Shown piece after piece: positions 25,350 to 32,720 of a DNA stretch of 46,788 bases. Made by a program: the position numbers and the translations under genes. The stretch's first letter is position 1, and the number at the start of each line of letters is the position of its first letter. Source of the stretch: Lachnospiraceae bacterium (lineage in GTDB: Bacteria > Bacillota > Clostridia > Lachnospirales > Lachnospiraceae); NCBI GenBank assembly GCA_021770755.1, contig JAETQI010000036.1, forward strand, positions 1 to 46,788. The letters are read 5' to 3'. The notes beneath the pieces were generated by a model that saw only the letters and a list, made by a program, of their open reading frames with translations, was not told the origin of the DNA and did not search any database.

Positions 25350-26729
25350 CTACATATAATTATTGTACAACATTCCTGTGTAGATGCTCGTCATATAAGG
25401 GTTCGGGTAGCTCGCGTTGGGATTGGGGTACGCACAGATCCTCCTGTCGATGTACTCCATCGGGTCGAGCGAGATCGCGCTGAGCTTGCGCAGGACCTGT
25501 GAGCCAAAACCCTTGATGGCGGCCGCGTCGGTGAGCACATCGCTCTTCTGATAGTCGAGTGTCGCATCCTCGTTGATATGGATACCATATTTCTCGAGAT
25601 TGTAGCTGTGCAGATCCAGGAATTTGTGCAGATCCTTGGACAGCAGTTTCGTGAGCGCGGTGTCTGTCTCGTTGTTGATCACGCCGTTCATAAAGCTGTT
25701 GTAGCCTTCCACAAAGGTTTCGATATTGTTGGAGAGCGATTCGGCGTCGGGATACAGACCGATCCTGGCACTGGCATTCTGGGCGCGGGCGTTGTTCGCG
25801 CTGGTCATCGCGGCAGCGCGCGCCGTGATCTGGTCGGACATGGAAGCCATGCCCGCAGCAGAGTTCTCGGGATGCAGCGTCACATGATAGGCACCGTGTA
25901 CGTTGAACGTGTTGGAATACGAAGATTCTTCATTTCCGTTGATGCTGTAGATCGCGTTGGTGGCTTCCTTGATACTTTTGTTCAGTCCCAGATAATCAAC
26001 GATACCGCTGCGGTAGGTCGTGTTGTCGTCCGTGATCGTGAAATGCCGTTCTCCCTGGACGGGGAGACCGTAGGCATCGGAGGTTACCTCCAGCGCCGTG
26101 AGCCCGCGGGTTTCGACGACCTTTGCCGACACCCCGATATCGGAGTTGTTGATCAGGCGGGAGAGCTTGTTCTGAAGGTCCTTGTTCGTGTCGCCTTCAT
26201 GTACGTTAAACTGCAGCTCGTAGTGGAGCTTGTTGGTCAGGATGTCAAAGGAATAACTGCCCGGATCCAGTGAAACGGGCTGGTTTGCTTTCAAAAATTT
26301 GCTGGTGTTGACCTGCGGCGAGGCGAAATTTTCCACCTCGAGCGTAAAGTCTGTAGGAACCTCGCCCTCGGCATCGTCCGGCTCATACTCCACACTCGCC
26401 AGCGATTCGTTGTCGCTGTAGGCGGATTTCATAGAGAACAGGTCATCATCCTCGCTGAGCGCACCGATCGTCTGCTTTAAGTTGTTGGCGCTCTCTTTTA
26501 AGTGGATCGCGTATGCGATCGAGCGCGGCGTGGGATCTGTGAGATAGAGTGGTGCGAAACGGTTTTTCCACTGGATGGTGCTGTATAGGTTCTGCAGTTC
26601 GCTGGAATCGTGCATGGCAAACCGGGAACTTCGCTTGTTGTATTTCCGGTTGGGATTGCTGTTGTCACTGCTGGCATATGTAGTCATATACTGATCCAGA
26701 GCCTGCAAAGTGTTCATGGTAACTGACAT
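25350..26729 (-). CDS. Second, divergent FliD-like (hook-associated protein 2) protein, 459 aa
   Basis: A FliD_N-like region is seen at about residues 128-200: FTLEVENFASPQVNTSKF, LDPGSYSFDILTN and LQNKLSRLINNSDIGVSAKV follow the V-x-V-x-x-L-A-x-x-Q, G-x-x-x-(F/L)-x-I, L-x-x-x-I-N pattern. A FliD_C-like region is seen near 335-410 (IETFVEGYNSFMNGVIN; YNLEKYGIHINEDATLDYQK). The long N-terminal segment (1-120) is not typical, and the C-terminus ends PNPYMTSIYTGMLYNNYM without the coiled-coil D0 tail, so it may not form a normal cap. The true FliD is at 9045. Start ATG with AAGGAAGGAGG 7-8 bases upstream on the minus strand. No clear sigma-28 promoter was found. It could be a cap variant or a partner for a special flagellin. 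Confidence 0.65.
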   Translation of the reverse strand: MSVTMNTLQALDQYMTTYASSDNSNPNRKYNKRSSRFAMHDSSELQNLYSTIQWKNRFAPLYLTDPTPRSIAYAIHLKESANNLKQTIGALSEDDDLFSMKSAYSDNESLASVEYEPDDAEGEVPTDFTLEVENFASPQVNTSKFLKANQPVSLDPGSYSFDILTNKLHYELQFNVHEGDTNKDLQNKLSRLINNSDIGVSAKVVETRGLTALEVTSDAYGLPVQGERHFTITDDNTTYRSGIVDYLGLNKSIKEATNAIYSINGNEESSYSNTFNVHGAYHVTLHPENSAAGMASMSDQITARAAAMTSANNARAQNASARIGLYPDAESLSNNIETFVEGYNSFMNGVINNETDTALTKLLSKDLHKFLDLHSYNLEKYGIHINEDATLDYQKSDVLTDAAAIKGFGSQVLRKLSAISLDPMEYIDRRICAYPNPNASYPNPYMTSIYTGMLYNNYM

Positions 26730-27035
26730 ACTGATGTCCTCCTTCCTTGGGTAGTACAGGCTTTATGTGAACTTGATTTTGAACACATAATTGAATATAA
26801 AATTCAATAAACTTCCCTGTTTTAGAGCGATACAAGACTTTTATTGTGCGAATATTCACAAAAATGTTATGTATATCTCTTTTTAAATTTAACTTATCAC
26901 GAATTGTGCGAAAATGCAAGGGGTTTACCGCAGAAAAAATGAAAAATTTTTCCATAATTGATTTAAAATACTGAAAATAGCATGAAATGTTTCAAAAATA
27001 GGCACAATAAGAAAAATAAATGTTTTAAATAAATA
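26730..27035. other. AT-rich intergenic region between the flagellar island and the ribosomal genes
   Basis: About 300 bases separating the divergent FliD-like gene and rpmG. It should carry the minus-strand promoter of the FliD-like gene, but I see no strong match. The 96-residue minus-strand open frame overlapping it is low complexity and lacks a ribosome binding site. Confidence 0.4.
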
Positions 27036-27064
27036 TTGACGCAGGGCTGCCCGTATGGTATATT
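27036..27064 (+). promoter_or_regulatory. Vegetative promoter of rpmG-secE-nusG
   Basis: TTGACG (27036-27041), 17 bases, TATATT (27059-27064). Confidence 0.85.
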
Positions 27065-27158
27065 GGTAAAGCAAGATGAATATGAGGTCTTTTTTTTATG
27101 CAATTTATCCTGCTTAGGAACATTTGAGGATTTTTAGAACGCTAGCGGAGGTGGAATT

Positions 27159-27308
27159 ATGCGTACAAAGATTACATTGGCATGTACAGAGTGCAAACAG
27201 CGCAACTACAATACGACAAAGGAGAAGAAGACGCATCCTGACAGGATGGAGATCAAGAAGTATTGTAGATTCTGCAAGACTCATACACTGCACAAGGAAA
27301 CAAAATAA
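27159..27308 (+). CDS. rpmG: Ribosomal protein bL33, 49 aa
   Basis: Short reading frame [20 protein letters not shown]...[17 protein letters not shown]. It keeps the two CxxC pairs of the zinc-binding L33 form and the basic K/R-rich layout; 49 residues is the standard length. It starts with GGAGGTGG just upstream and lies about 95 bases after a strong vegetative promoter. The order rpmG-secE-nusG is the common Firmicutes arrangement, which supports the call. Confidence 0.95.
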   Translation: MRTKITLACTECKQRNYNTTKEKKTHPDRMEIKKYCRFCKTHTLHKETK

Positions 27309-27362
27309 GCAATCGCATCAGGTGGACGCAAGGATCGCAAAAGGATCAGAAATAGGAGGCAC

Positions 27363-27587
27363 ATGATGGCAGATTCAGCAAAGTCGGCTAAAAAGGAAGC
27401 GAAGAAGGACAGCTTCTGGAAAAGTGTAAAAACAGAATTTAAGAAGATCGCCTGGCCTGACCAGAAAGAAACTGTGAAGCAGTCCGTAGCAGTTCTCTGT
27501 GTTTCGGTTGTAGTGGGACTTATCATTACCTTTTTGGATACCATTATCCAGTATGGCATTAACTTCCTGACAAGTATCGGTGTGTAG
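27363..27587 (+). CDS. secE: Preprotein translocase subunit SecE, 74 aa
   Basis: Membrane subunit of the SecYEG protein channel. A lysine-rich N-terminal part, then the conserved FKKIAWPDQKETVKQSVAVL and one transmembrane helix (about residues 40-62, VSVVVGLIITFLDTIIQYGI). The length fits the short Gram-positive form. Ribosome binding site AGGAGGC; the start could be either of two adjacent ATG codons (27363 or 27366). nusG follows after 15 bases. Confidence 0.95.
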   Translation: MMADSAKSAKKEAKKDSFWKSVKTEFKKIAWPDQKETVKQSVAVLCVSVVVGLIITFLDTIIQYGINFLTSIGV

Positions 27588-27602
27588 AAGAGGTGATTAT
27601 AT

Positions 27603-28415
27603 ATGGAAGAAAAGAAACGGGCAGTGGCAAAAAAGCTCATTACTCCCAATATGCAGGAGTGGCTTCCTGTATCGCCAAAGATGCCGGAAAAACCGTACGG
27701 GGAGCCGGCGGATCCGGAGACGGAAGCTGTTGAAGGATCAGAGGAGTCAGCACAGGACACAGAAGAGACGAGCCTGGCGGACGCTGCCGGGGAAGCTTTC
27801 GAGGAGACACAGACGATAGAGACAGAGCCTGTTATGGAGGAGCCGGTCGAGGAGGAGCCTCACAGCAGGGTTGCGCTCAGCGACAACAAGAGCGGTCTGG
27901 GCATGGGCTGGTATGTAGTCCACACCTATTCCGGCTATGAGAATAAGGTAAAGGCAAACATCGAGAAGGCGATCGAAAACAGACATCTTGAGAACGAGAT
28001 CCTTGAAGTGAGGGTTCCGCTGCAGGATGTCATGGAACTCAAGAACGGTGTGGAGAAAACATCACAGAAAAAGATGTTTCCGGGCTACGTGCTCCTGCAC
28101 ATGGATGCGGACAATAACGATGCATGGTATGTTGTCCGGAACACGAGAGGTGTCACAGGGTTTGTCGGACCGGGAAGCAAGCCGGTGCCGCTCACGGAAG
28201 CAGAGCTCAAGGCGCTTGACTTTGGCGTTGACACGACTGTTGAATTTGCGGAGGGTGACGTGATCAGCGTTACGGCAGGTGTGTGGAAGGACACGGTCGG
28301 CACGGTTCAGAAGATCGACGTATCCAGACAGACACTCACGATCAATGTCGAGATGTTCGGACGCGAGACGCCGGTTGAGATCAATTTTGCAGATGTGAAG
28401 AAGATGTGGGACTAA
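27603..28415 (+). CDS. nusG: Transcription factor NusG with long acidic N-terminal extension, 270 aa
   Basis: NusG binds RNA polymerase and influences pausing and termination. The NGN domain begins near residue 100 (GWYVVHTYSGYENKVKANIE) and includes MFPGYVLLHM and VVRNTRGVTGFVG. The C-terminal KOW domain is EGDVISVTAGVWKDTVGTVQ. The usual length is about 175-180 residues. The extra 95-100 at the N-terminus are very acidic and low complexity (EAVEGSEESAQDTEETSLAD), with a basic start MEEKKRAVAKK. Starts at ATG 27603 with GAGGTGA upstream; I see no good later start with a ribosome binding site, so the extension appears real. Confidence 0.95.
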   Translation: MEEKKRAVAKKLITPNMQEWLPVSPKMPEKPYGEPADPETEAVEGSEESAQDTEETSLADAAGEAFEETQTIETEPVMEEPVEEEPHSRVALSDNKSGLGMGWYVVHTYSGYENKVKANIEKAIENRHLENEILEVRVPLQDVMELKNGVEKTSQKKMFPGYVLLHMDADNNDAWYVVRNTRGVTGFVGPGSKPVPLTEAELKALDFGVDTTVEFAEGDVISVTAGVWKDTVGTVQKIDVSRQTLTINVEMFGRETPVEINFADVKKMWD

Positions 28416-28429
28416 AACATGAAAAGTTA

Positions 28430-28458
28430 TTGACAATAGGATCGTATAGGGTTAAAAT
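28430..28458 (+). promoter_or_regulatory. Vegetative promoter of rplK-rplA
   Basis: TTGACA (28430-28435), 17 bases, TAAAAT (28453-28458). Confidence 0.9.
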
Positions 28459-28469
28459 GAGTAACGGAC

Positions 28470-28555
28470 TCATGTTCCCGTGGGAGGGTTATCCACCCAG
28501 AGTACCACAAAACAGTCCTGCAGCGAGCAGGGCTGAGAATAAATTAGGAGGTGCC
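28470..28555 (+). promoter_or_regulatory. Structured leader of rplK (probable ribosomal-protein autoregulatory leader)
   Basis: Contains CCCGTGGGAGGGTTATCCACC and then TACCAC, the pattern often seen in Firmicutes rplK leaders, where GTGG can pair with the later CCAC. A second small hairpin CCTGCAGCGAGCAGG follows before the ribosome binding site. Feedback by a ribosomal protein (L1 or L11) is inferred. Confidence 0.5.
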
Positions 28556-28559
28556 TGAC

Positions 28560-28985
28560 ATGGCAAAGAAAGTAGAAGGATATATTAAATTACAGATTCC
28601 TGCCGCAAAAGCAACACCGGCTCCGCCGGTTGGACCTGCTCTTGGACAGCATGGTGTAAACATCGTAGAGTTTACGAAACAGTTTAACGCAAGGACAGCA
28701 GATCAGGAAGGTATGATCATCCCTGTTGTCATCACGGTATATGCAGACAGAAGCTTCAGCTTCATCACAAAGACTCCGCCTGCAGCAGTCCTGTTAAAGA
28801 AGGCGTGCAACCTTAAGTCTGCTTCGGCAGCACCTAACAAGACAAAAGTTGCAAAGATTTCAAAGGCAAAGATCCAGGAGATCGCTGAGCTTAAGATGCC
28901 TGACCTGAATGCGGCGAGCCTTGAGGCCGCTATGAGCATGATCGCAGGTACAGCAAGATCTATGGGTATCACAGTAGAAGATTAA
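28560..28985 (+). CDS. rplK: Ribosomal protein uL11, 141 aa
   Basis: Large-subunit protein of the GTPase-associated centre. [55 protein letters not shown] and the C-terminal [17 protein letters not shown] are canonical; 141 residues is the standard length. The start is set at the ATG of MAKK (28560) with AGGAGGTG 5-8 bases upstream, not at an earlier in-frame codon at 28551 that overlaps this site. rplA follows after 16 bases. Confidence 0.97.
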   Translation: MAKKVEGYIKLQIPAAKATPAPPVGPALGQHGVNIVEFTKQFNARTADQEGMIIPVVITVYADRSFSFITKTPPAAVLLKKACNLKSASAAPNKTKVAKISKAKIQEIAELKMPDLNAASLEAAMSMIAGTARSMGITVED

Positions 28986-29001
28986 GCGGAGGTAAAGTAG
29001 A

Positions 29002-29691
29002 ATGAAACATGGTAAGAGATATAATGAATCCGCGAAGTTGGTCGATCGCGCAACATTTTATGAGATTGAGGACGCTATAGCACTGACAAAGAAGTGCGCT
29101 GTTGCAAAGTTCGATGAGACCGTGGAGGTTCACGTCAGGACAGGATGTGACGGACGTCACGCAGAGCAGCAGATCCGCGGTGCTGTCGTGCTTCCGAACG
29201 GAACAGGTAAGTCTGTTAAGGTATTGGTTTTCGCCAAGGGCGACAAGGTGGCGGAGGCTGAGGCAGCCGGTGCTGATTACGTTGGCGGCGACGAACTCAT
29301 TCCTAAGATCCAGAATGATGGCTGGCTGGATTTTGATGTAGTGGTTGCAACACCGGATATGATGGGTATTGTCGGCCGTCTCGGTAAGGTTCTGGGACCT
29401 AAGGGTCTGATGCCAAACCCGAAGTCTGGTACTGTAACGATGGATGTCACAAAGGCGATCAACGATATCAAGGCTGGTAAAGTTGAGTACAGGCTTGACA
29501 AGACAAACATCATCCACTGCCCGATCGGAAAAGTTTCTTTCTCGGAGGAGCAGTTGACGCAGAATCTCAATACGCTGCTGGAAGCGATCGTAAAGGCAAA
29601 ACCGTCATCACTTAAGGGACAGTATTTGAGGAGCATCACGCTTTCATCGACAATGGGACCTGGCGTAAAGGTTAGTGTTGCTAAGTTCTAA
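29002..29691 (+). CDS. rplA: Ribosomal protein uL1, 229 aa
   Basis: Large-subunit protein of the L1 stalk, and in many bacteria a translational repressor of its own operon. [59 protein letters not shown] and [19 protein letters not shown] are typical. The second residue stretch keeps the usual 229-232 length. GGAGG upstream. Followed by a terminator, so rplK-rplA form a two-gene unit separate from rplJ-rplL. Confidence 0.97.
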   Translation: MKHGKRYNESAKLVDRATFYEIEDAIALTKKCAVAKFDETVEVHVRTGCDGRHAEQQIRGAVVLPNGTGKSVKVLVFAKGDKVAEAEAAGADYVGGDELIPKIQNDGWLDFDVVVATPDMMGIVGRLGKVLGPKGLMPNPKSGTVTMDVTKAINDIKAGKVEYRLDKTNIIHCPIGKVSFSEEQLTQNLNTLLEAIVKAKPSSLKGQYLRSITLSSTMGPGVKVSVAKF

Positions 29692-29707
29692 TCATTAATA
29701 AGATATC

Positions 29708-29743
29708 AAAAGGTCTCGTTTGCAATAGAACGGGACCTTTTTT
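29708..29743 (+). terminator. Intrinsic terminator after rplA
   Basis: AAAGGTCTCGTT pairs with AACGGGACCTTT (one G-U), loop of 8, then TTT. Confidence 0.85.
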
Positions 29744-29765
29744 CAATATAGAAGCAGGTGGGTAA

Positions 29766-31112
29766 GTGGCTGGAAAGAGGACAGGGAAGAACGCTGGAAA
29801 AAGCGTACATAGGAAGAAAAATAGGAATCTGGGCGTATTTTTCATGGTACTGGTGATCGTGCTGGTATCAGGGGGGGCTGCGATGCTGGGATACGCTGCC
29901 ATGACAGGGAAAAAAGCCCCGGAGGTGCCGCCGGTTGTTGTCGATTTTGCGGGACTTGGACAACAGGGCAGTCCGTCCCATGGCGAGAGTGCAGAAAAAC
30001 CCGAGGATACGACTGTCAGTGAGACGACAGACGAGCCCGCCGTTCCAGAGCAGACAGAACCTACGGCAGAGGAGCAGATGGCTGCAGAGAACGAGAGGCT
30101 CTATAATGAAGCAGTCCAGAAGGGTGAGAAGGTGTATCTCGTAAACTGCATGGACAGTGAGCGCGTCACATTTGCGTTCGCGGGCGACATCCTGCTCGAC
30201 GATGAGTATGCCATGATGTTTCACTACAGGACCAGGGGCAGTGATATCAATGACACTTTCTCGGCGGATCTGCTGGAACGGATGCGCAGTGCGGATGTCT
30301 TTATGCTCAACAATGAGTTTCCGTTTTCGAAGAGGGGAACGCCGACGGAGGGAAAGACCTTCACATTTCGGGCAGATCCGGCAAATGTAGAGCTGTATGA
30401 GCTTCTTGGGGTGGATATCGTGTCGCTTGCCAACAATCACGCCTATGACCACGGCGAGGAGGCGCTCCTTGACACATTTACCACACTCGAGGAGGCGGAG
30501 ATCCCTTATGTCGGCGCGGGGCGGAACATTGACGAGGCGAGAAAACCAGTGTATTTCATCGCAAACGGGATCAAGATCGCCGTTGTGAGCGCGACCCAGA
30601 TCGAACGCAATGCAGTGCCCGACACCAGGGAAGCCACGGCAACGAGCGCCGGCGTGCTCCGGTGCATGGATCCGGCGGCGCTTCTGGAGGTCATCGCCGA
30701 GGCGAAAGCCAACAGTGACTTTGTGATACTCTATATTCACTGGGGGACGGAAAGCCAGGCGGAGACAGACTGGCTGCAGGATAAGCAGGCGCCGGTCTAT
30801 GCGCAGGCGGGGGTGGACCTCATCATAGGCGATCATCCGCACTGCCTGCAGAAACTGGATTCCGAGTCGGGCGTTCCGGTCGTGTACAGCCTCGGAAATT
30901 ACTGGTTCAATTCAAAGACACAGAACACCTGCCTTGTCGAGGTCGGGATCAGGAAGGAGGGGATGGAGTATTTCCGCTTCGTCCCGTGCATACAGGAGAA
31001 CTGCCGCACAAGGCACCTCGAGGGCACCGAGAAGGCGGAGGCTTTGAACTACATGCGCGGCTTGTCGCCGGGTGTCACCATTGACGACGAGGGATATGTG
31101 ACATTTGGCTGA
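29766..31112 (+). CDS. CapA-family (YwtB-like) cell-surface protein, 448 aa
   Basis: Metallophosphatase-like fold of the PGA_cap family, linked in Bacillus to poly-gamma-glutamate capsule but widespread with unknown substrates. A basic start followed by one transmembrane helix (about 25-45, FFMVLVIVLVSGGAAMLGYA), then an acidic Pro/Thr/Glu linker (60-115), then the domain with FAGDILLDDEYAMM, LNNEFPFSKRGTP, DIVSLANNHAYDHGEEALLD, LYIHWGTESQ and IIGDHPHCLQKL. No other capsule gene is near. The start is GTG 29766 with only a weak GGTGGG site. Its place between rplA and the rplJ leader is unusual. Confidence 0.88.
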   Translation: MAGKRTGKNAGKSVHRKKNRNLGVFFMVLVIVLVSGGAAMLGYAAMTGKKAPEVPPVVVDFAGLGQQGSPSHGESAEKPEDTTVSETTDEPAVPEQTEPTAEEQMAAENERLYNEAVQKGEKVYLVNCMDSERVTFAFAGDILLDDEYAMMFHYRTRGSDINDTFSADLLERMRSADVFMLNNEFPFSKRGTPTEGKTFTFRADPANVELYELLGVDIVSLANNHAYDHGEEALLDTFTTLEEAEIPYVGAGRNIDEARKPVYFIANGIKIAVVSATQIERNAVPDTREATATSAGVLRCMDPAALLEVIAEAKANSDFVILYIHWGTESQAETDWLQDKQAPVYAQAGVDLIIGDHPHCLQKLDSESGVPVVYSLGNYWFNSKTQNTCLVEVGIRKEGMEYFRFVPCIQENCRTRHLEGTEKAEALNYMRGLSPGVTIDDEGYVTFG

Positions 31113-31138
31113 AAAATCAGGAATTTGAAAAAAATGGG

Positions 31139-31168
31139 TTGACAGCCGCATGGAAGATATGCTATGTT
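31139..31168 (+). promoter_or_regulatory. Vegetative promoter of rplJ-rplL
   Basis: TTGACA (31139-31144), 18 bases, TATGTT (31163-31168). Confidence 0.75.
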
Positions 31169-31174
31169 ATTAGA

Positions 31175-31327
31175 GGTTCTAAGACCATGCCGAAGACAGT
31201 AGGTGCAGACATATTTCACGAAGATGATCATGTGTTCTGCGTAAGTGTAACGCCTACCGAGGAAAGAGTTTTTATGATGATGACTTTTACCTCCCGTTTT
31301 CTGTGTATATAGGATCGGGAGGTTTTT
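31175..31327 (+). ncRNA. Ribosomal L10 leader with terminator
   Basis: The leader shows the L10-leader pattern: GAAGACAGTAGGTGC at 31191-31205, GTAGG pairing with CCTAC in GCCTACCGAGGAAAG (31252-31266), and a final hairpin ACCTCCCG (31289-31296) / CGGGAGGT (31316-31323) with TTTTT. L10 (with L12) binds such leaders and lowers expression of its own operon. The terminator-like end suggests transcription attenuation. Confidence 0.85.
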
Positions 31328-31410
31328 ATGCGCAGACCCGTGCAGAGGAAATATGCCGTCAGTGCGGCGCACGGGTCGCGCGAGTCGGGAAGATGTTTTT
31401 TCCCAACTTG
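31323..31410 (+). repeat. Three-stem structured element, copy 1 (upstream of rplJ)
   Basis: Starts at the T-tract of the L10 leader terminator. Stem 1: 31335-31343 with 31369-31377 (GACCCGTGC/GCACGGGTC, 9 perfect pairs). Inside it, unpaired AGAGGAAATAT (31344-31354) and a small hairpin GCCG/CGGC (31355-31368). Then GCGC and a third hairpin, AGTCGGGAA with TTCCCAACT (one mismatch). The same layout with different stem bases is found at 40316-40423. Not recognised as a known RNA class. Confidence 0.65.
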
Positions 31411-31493
31411 ATTATATGGTCAGAAACTCCTGTCGGCAGGACGGACGTCTCTAATACAGCGTTCGTTTATCAAATCTATAAGGAGGTAAGAAA

Positions 31494-32057
31494 ATGGCAA
31501 AGATTGAATTAAAGCAGCCGATCGTTGAGGAAATCGCAGCTACGGTCAAAGATGCAGCCACGGTTGTGATCGTAAGTTACAGCGGGATCACTGTAGCTCA
31601 GGACACACAGCTTCGCAAGCAGCTTCGTGAAGCGGGCGTTACGTACAAGGTATACAAGAATACCCTGATGACCCGTGCGTTCAAGGGCACTGCATTCGAA
31701 GGTCTGACAGAGAGCCTGAAAGGCACAAATGCGATCGCGGTCTGTAAGGACGATGCGACAGCTCCGGCAAGGATCCTGAGCAAATTCGCAAAGGATTGTC
31801 CTGCAATCCAGCTCAAGGCAGGCGTTGTGGAGGGCATTGTTTACGACGAAAAGGGAATGGCAGAGATCGCAAAGATCCCTTCAAGGGACGAGCTTATTTC
31901 CAAGTTCCTTGGAAGCATCCAGTCTCCGATCACGAACTTCGCCCGTGTGCTTAACCAGATCGCGGAGAAGGGCGGCGCAGGCGCTTGTGAGCCGGCTCCG
32001 AAGGAAGCAGAGGCTGCTGCAGAAGAAGCCGCTGCAGAGGCTCCCGCGGCTGAGTAG
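31494..32057 (+). CDS. rplJ: Ribosomal protein uL10, 187 aa
   Basis: Anchors the L7/L12 stalk to the ribosome. MAKIELKQPIVEEIAATVKD, VVIVSYSGITVAQDTQLRKQ, LREAGVTYKVYKNTLMTRAF and FAKDCPAIQLKAGVVEG are typical. The C-terminal region is an Ala/Glu-rich tail (residues about 163-187), longer than in Bacillus. GGAGG ribosome binding site. Regulated through the L10 leader. Confidence 0.97.
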   Translation: MAKIELKQPIVEEIAATVKDAATVVIVSYSGITVAQDTQLRKQLREAGVTYKVYKNTLMTRAFKGTAFEGLTESLKGTNAIAVCKDDATAPARILSKFAKDCPAIQLKAGVVEGIVYDEKGMAEIAKIPSRDELISKFLGSIQSPITNFARVLNQIAEKGGAGACEPAPKEAEAAAEEAAAEAPAAE

Positions 32058-32124
32058 CATGTAAGGCAGTGTTCAGCGAAAATAAAAATGATATCAACAA
32101 ATTATATTATGGAGGGAAACAATA

Positions 32125-32499
32125 ATGGCAAAGTTAACAACAGCAGAATTTATTGAAGCGATCAAAGAGCTTACAGTTTTAGAGTTAAATGATCTTGTGA
32201 AGGCTTGTGAGGAAGAGTTCGGCGTATCAGCAGCGGCAGGTGCGGTTGTTGTGGCAGCAGGCGATGGCGCTCCGGCAGCAGAGGAGAAGGACGACTTCGA
32301 TGTAGAGCTTACAGAGGTAGGTCCGAACAAGGTTAAGGTTATTAAGGTTGTTCGTGAAGTGACAGGTCTTGGCCTGAAGGAAGCAAAGGATCTTGTAGAC
32401 GGAGCTCCTAAGCTCGTTAAGGAGGCAGCGGCTAAGGCTGAGGCTGAGGAGATTAAGACAAAACTTGAAGCAGAGGGCGCAAAGGTTACACTTAAGTAA
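32125..32499 (+). CDS. rplL: Ribosomal protein bL12, 124 aa
   Basis: Stalk protein that recruits translation factors. N-terminal dimerisation helices ([36 protein letters not shown]), an Ala/Gly-rich hinge (35-55) and the globular C-terminal domain [39 protein letters not shown]. Standard length. AUG preceded by GGAGGG. Confidence 0.98.
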   Translation: MAKLTTAEFIEAIKELTVLELNDLVKACEEEFGVSAAAGAVVVAAGDGAPAAEEKDDFDVELTEVGPNKVKVIKVVREVTGLGLKEAKDLVDGAPKLVKEAAAKAEAEEIKTKLEAEGAKVTLK

Positions 32500-32503
32500 T
32501 CTG

Positions 32504-32554
32504 AACCAAAGGACTATTACAGGTCGGGATCGAATCCCGGCCTTTTGGTTTTTA
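32504..32554 (+). terminator. Two-tier hairpin terminator between rplL and rpoB
   Basis: Inner stem GGTCGGGAT (32522-32530) with ATCCCGGCC (32534-32542), outer stem AACCAAA (32504-32510) with TTTGGTT (32544-32550), then TTTATT. Probably partial termination, as in other rplL-rpoB junctions. Confidence 0.75.
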
Positions 32555-32577
32555 TTCCAAATTTTTGTATTTTTTCA

Positions 32578-32606
32578 TTGACTTCAAAAAGGACTTGTGG
32601 TAATAT
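32578..32606 (+). promoter_or_regulatory. Vegetative promoter of rpoB-rpoC
   Basis: TTGACT (32578-32583), 17 bases, TAATAT (32601-32606). Confidence 0.8.
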
Positions 32607-32720
32607 GTAGAGTGCACTATTGTGAAAAATTGTACCTATTTCAATGAGTGTCATTGGCTGTGGCAGGAAGCTGGAAGGTGACCTGCTGCGATGTATTAAA
32701 AAAGAACGGGGTGAAATGTC

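Noticed and set aside
26665-26955. 96-residue minus-strand open frame upstream of the FliD-like gene
   Set aside because: It overlaps the FliD-like start and ribosome binding site in another frame; AT-rich composition without family likeness.
29868-30842. 324-residue minus-strand open frame across the CapA-family gene
   Set aside because: Shadow frame; Arg/His/Ile-rich translation and no start signal, while the plus frame has clear motifs.
32515-32545. Sequence resembling a tRNA T-arm (GGGATCGAATCCC)
   Set aside because: The loop is too short for a T-loop and no acceptor, D or anticodon arms are present; it is the inner stem of the rplL-rpoB terminator.
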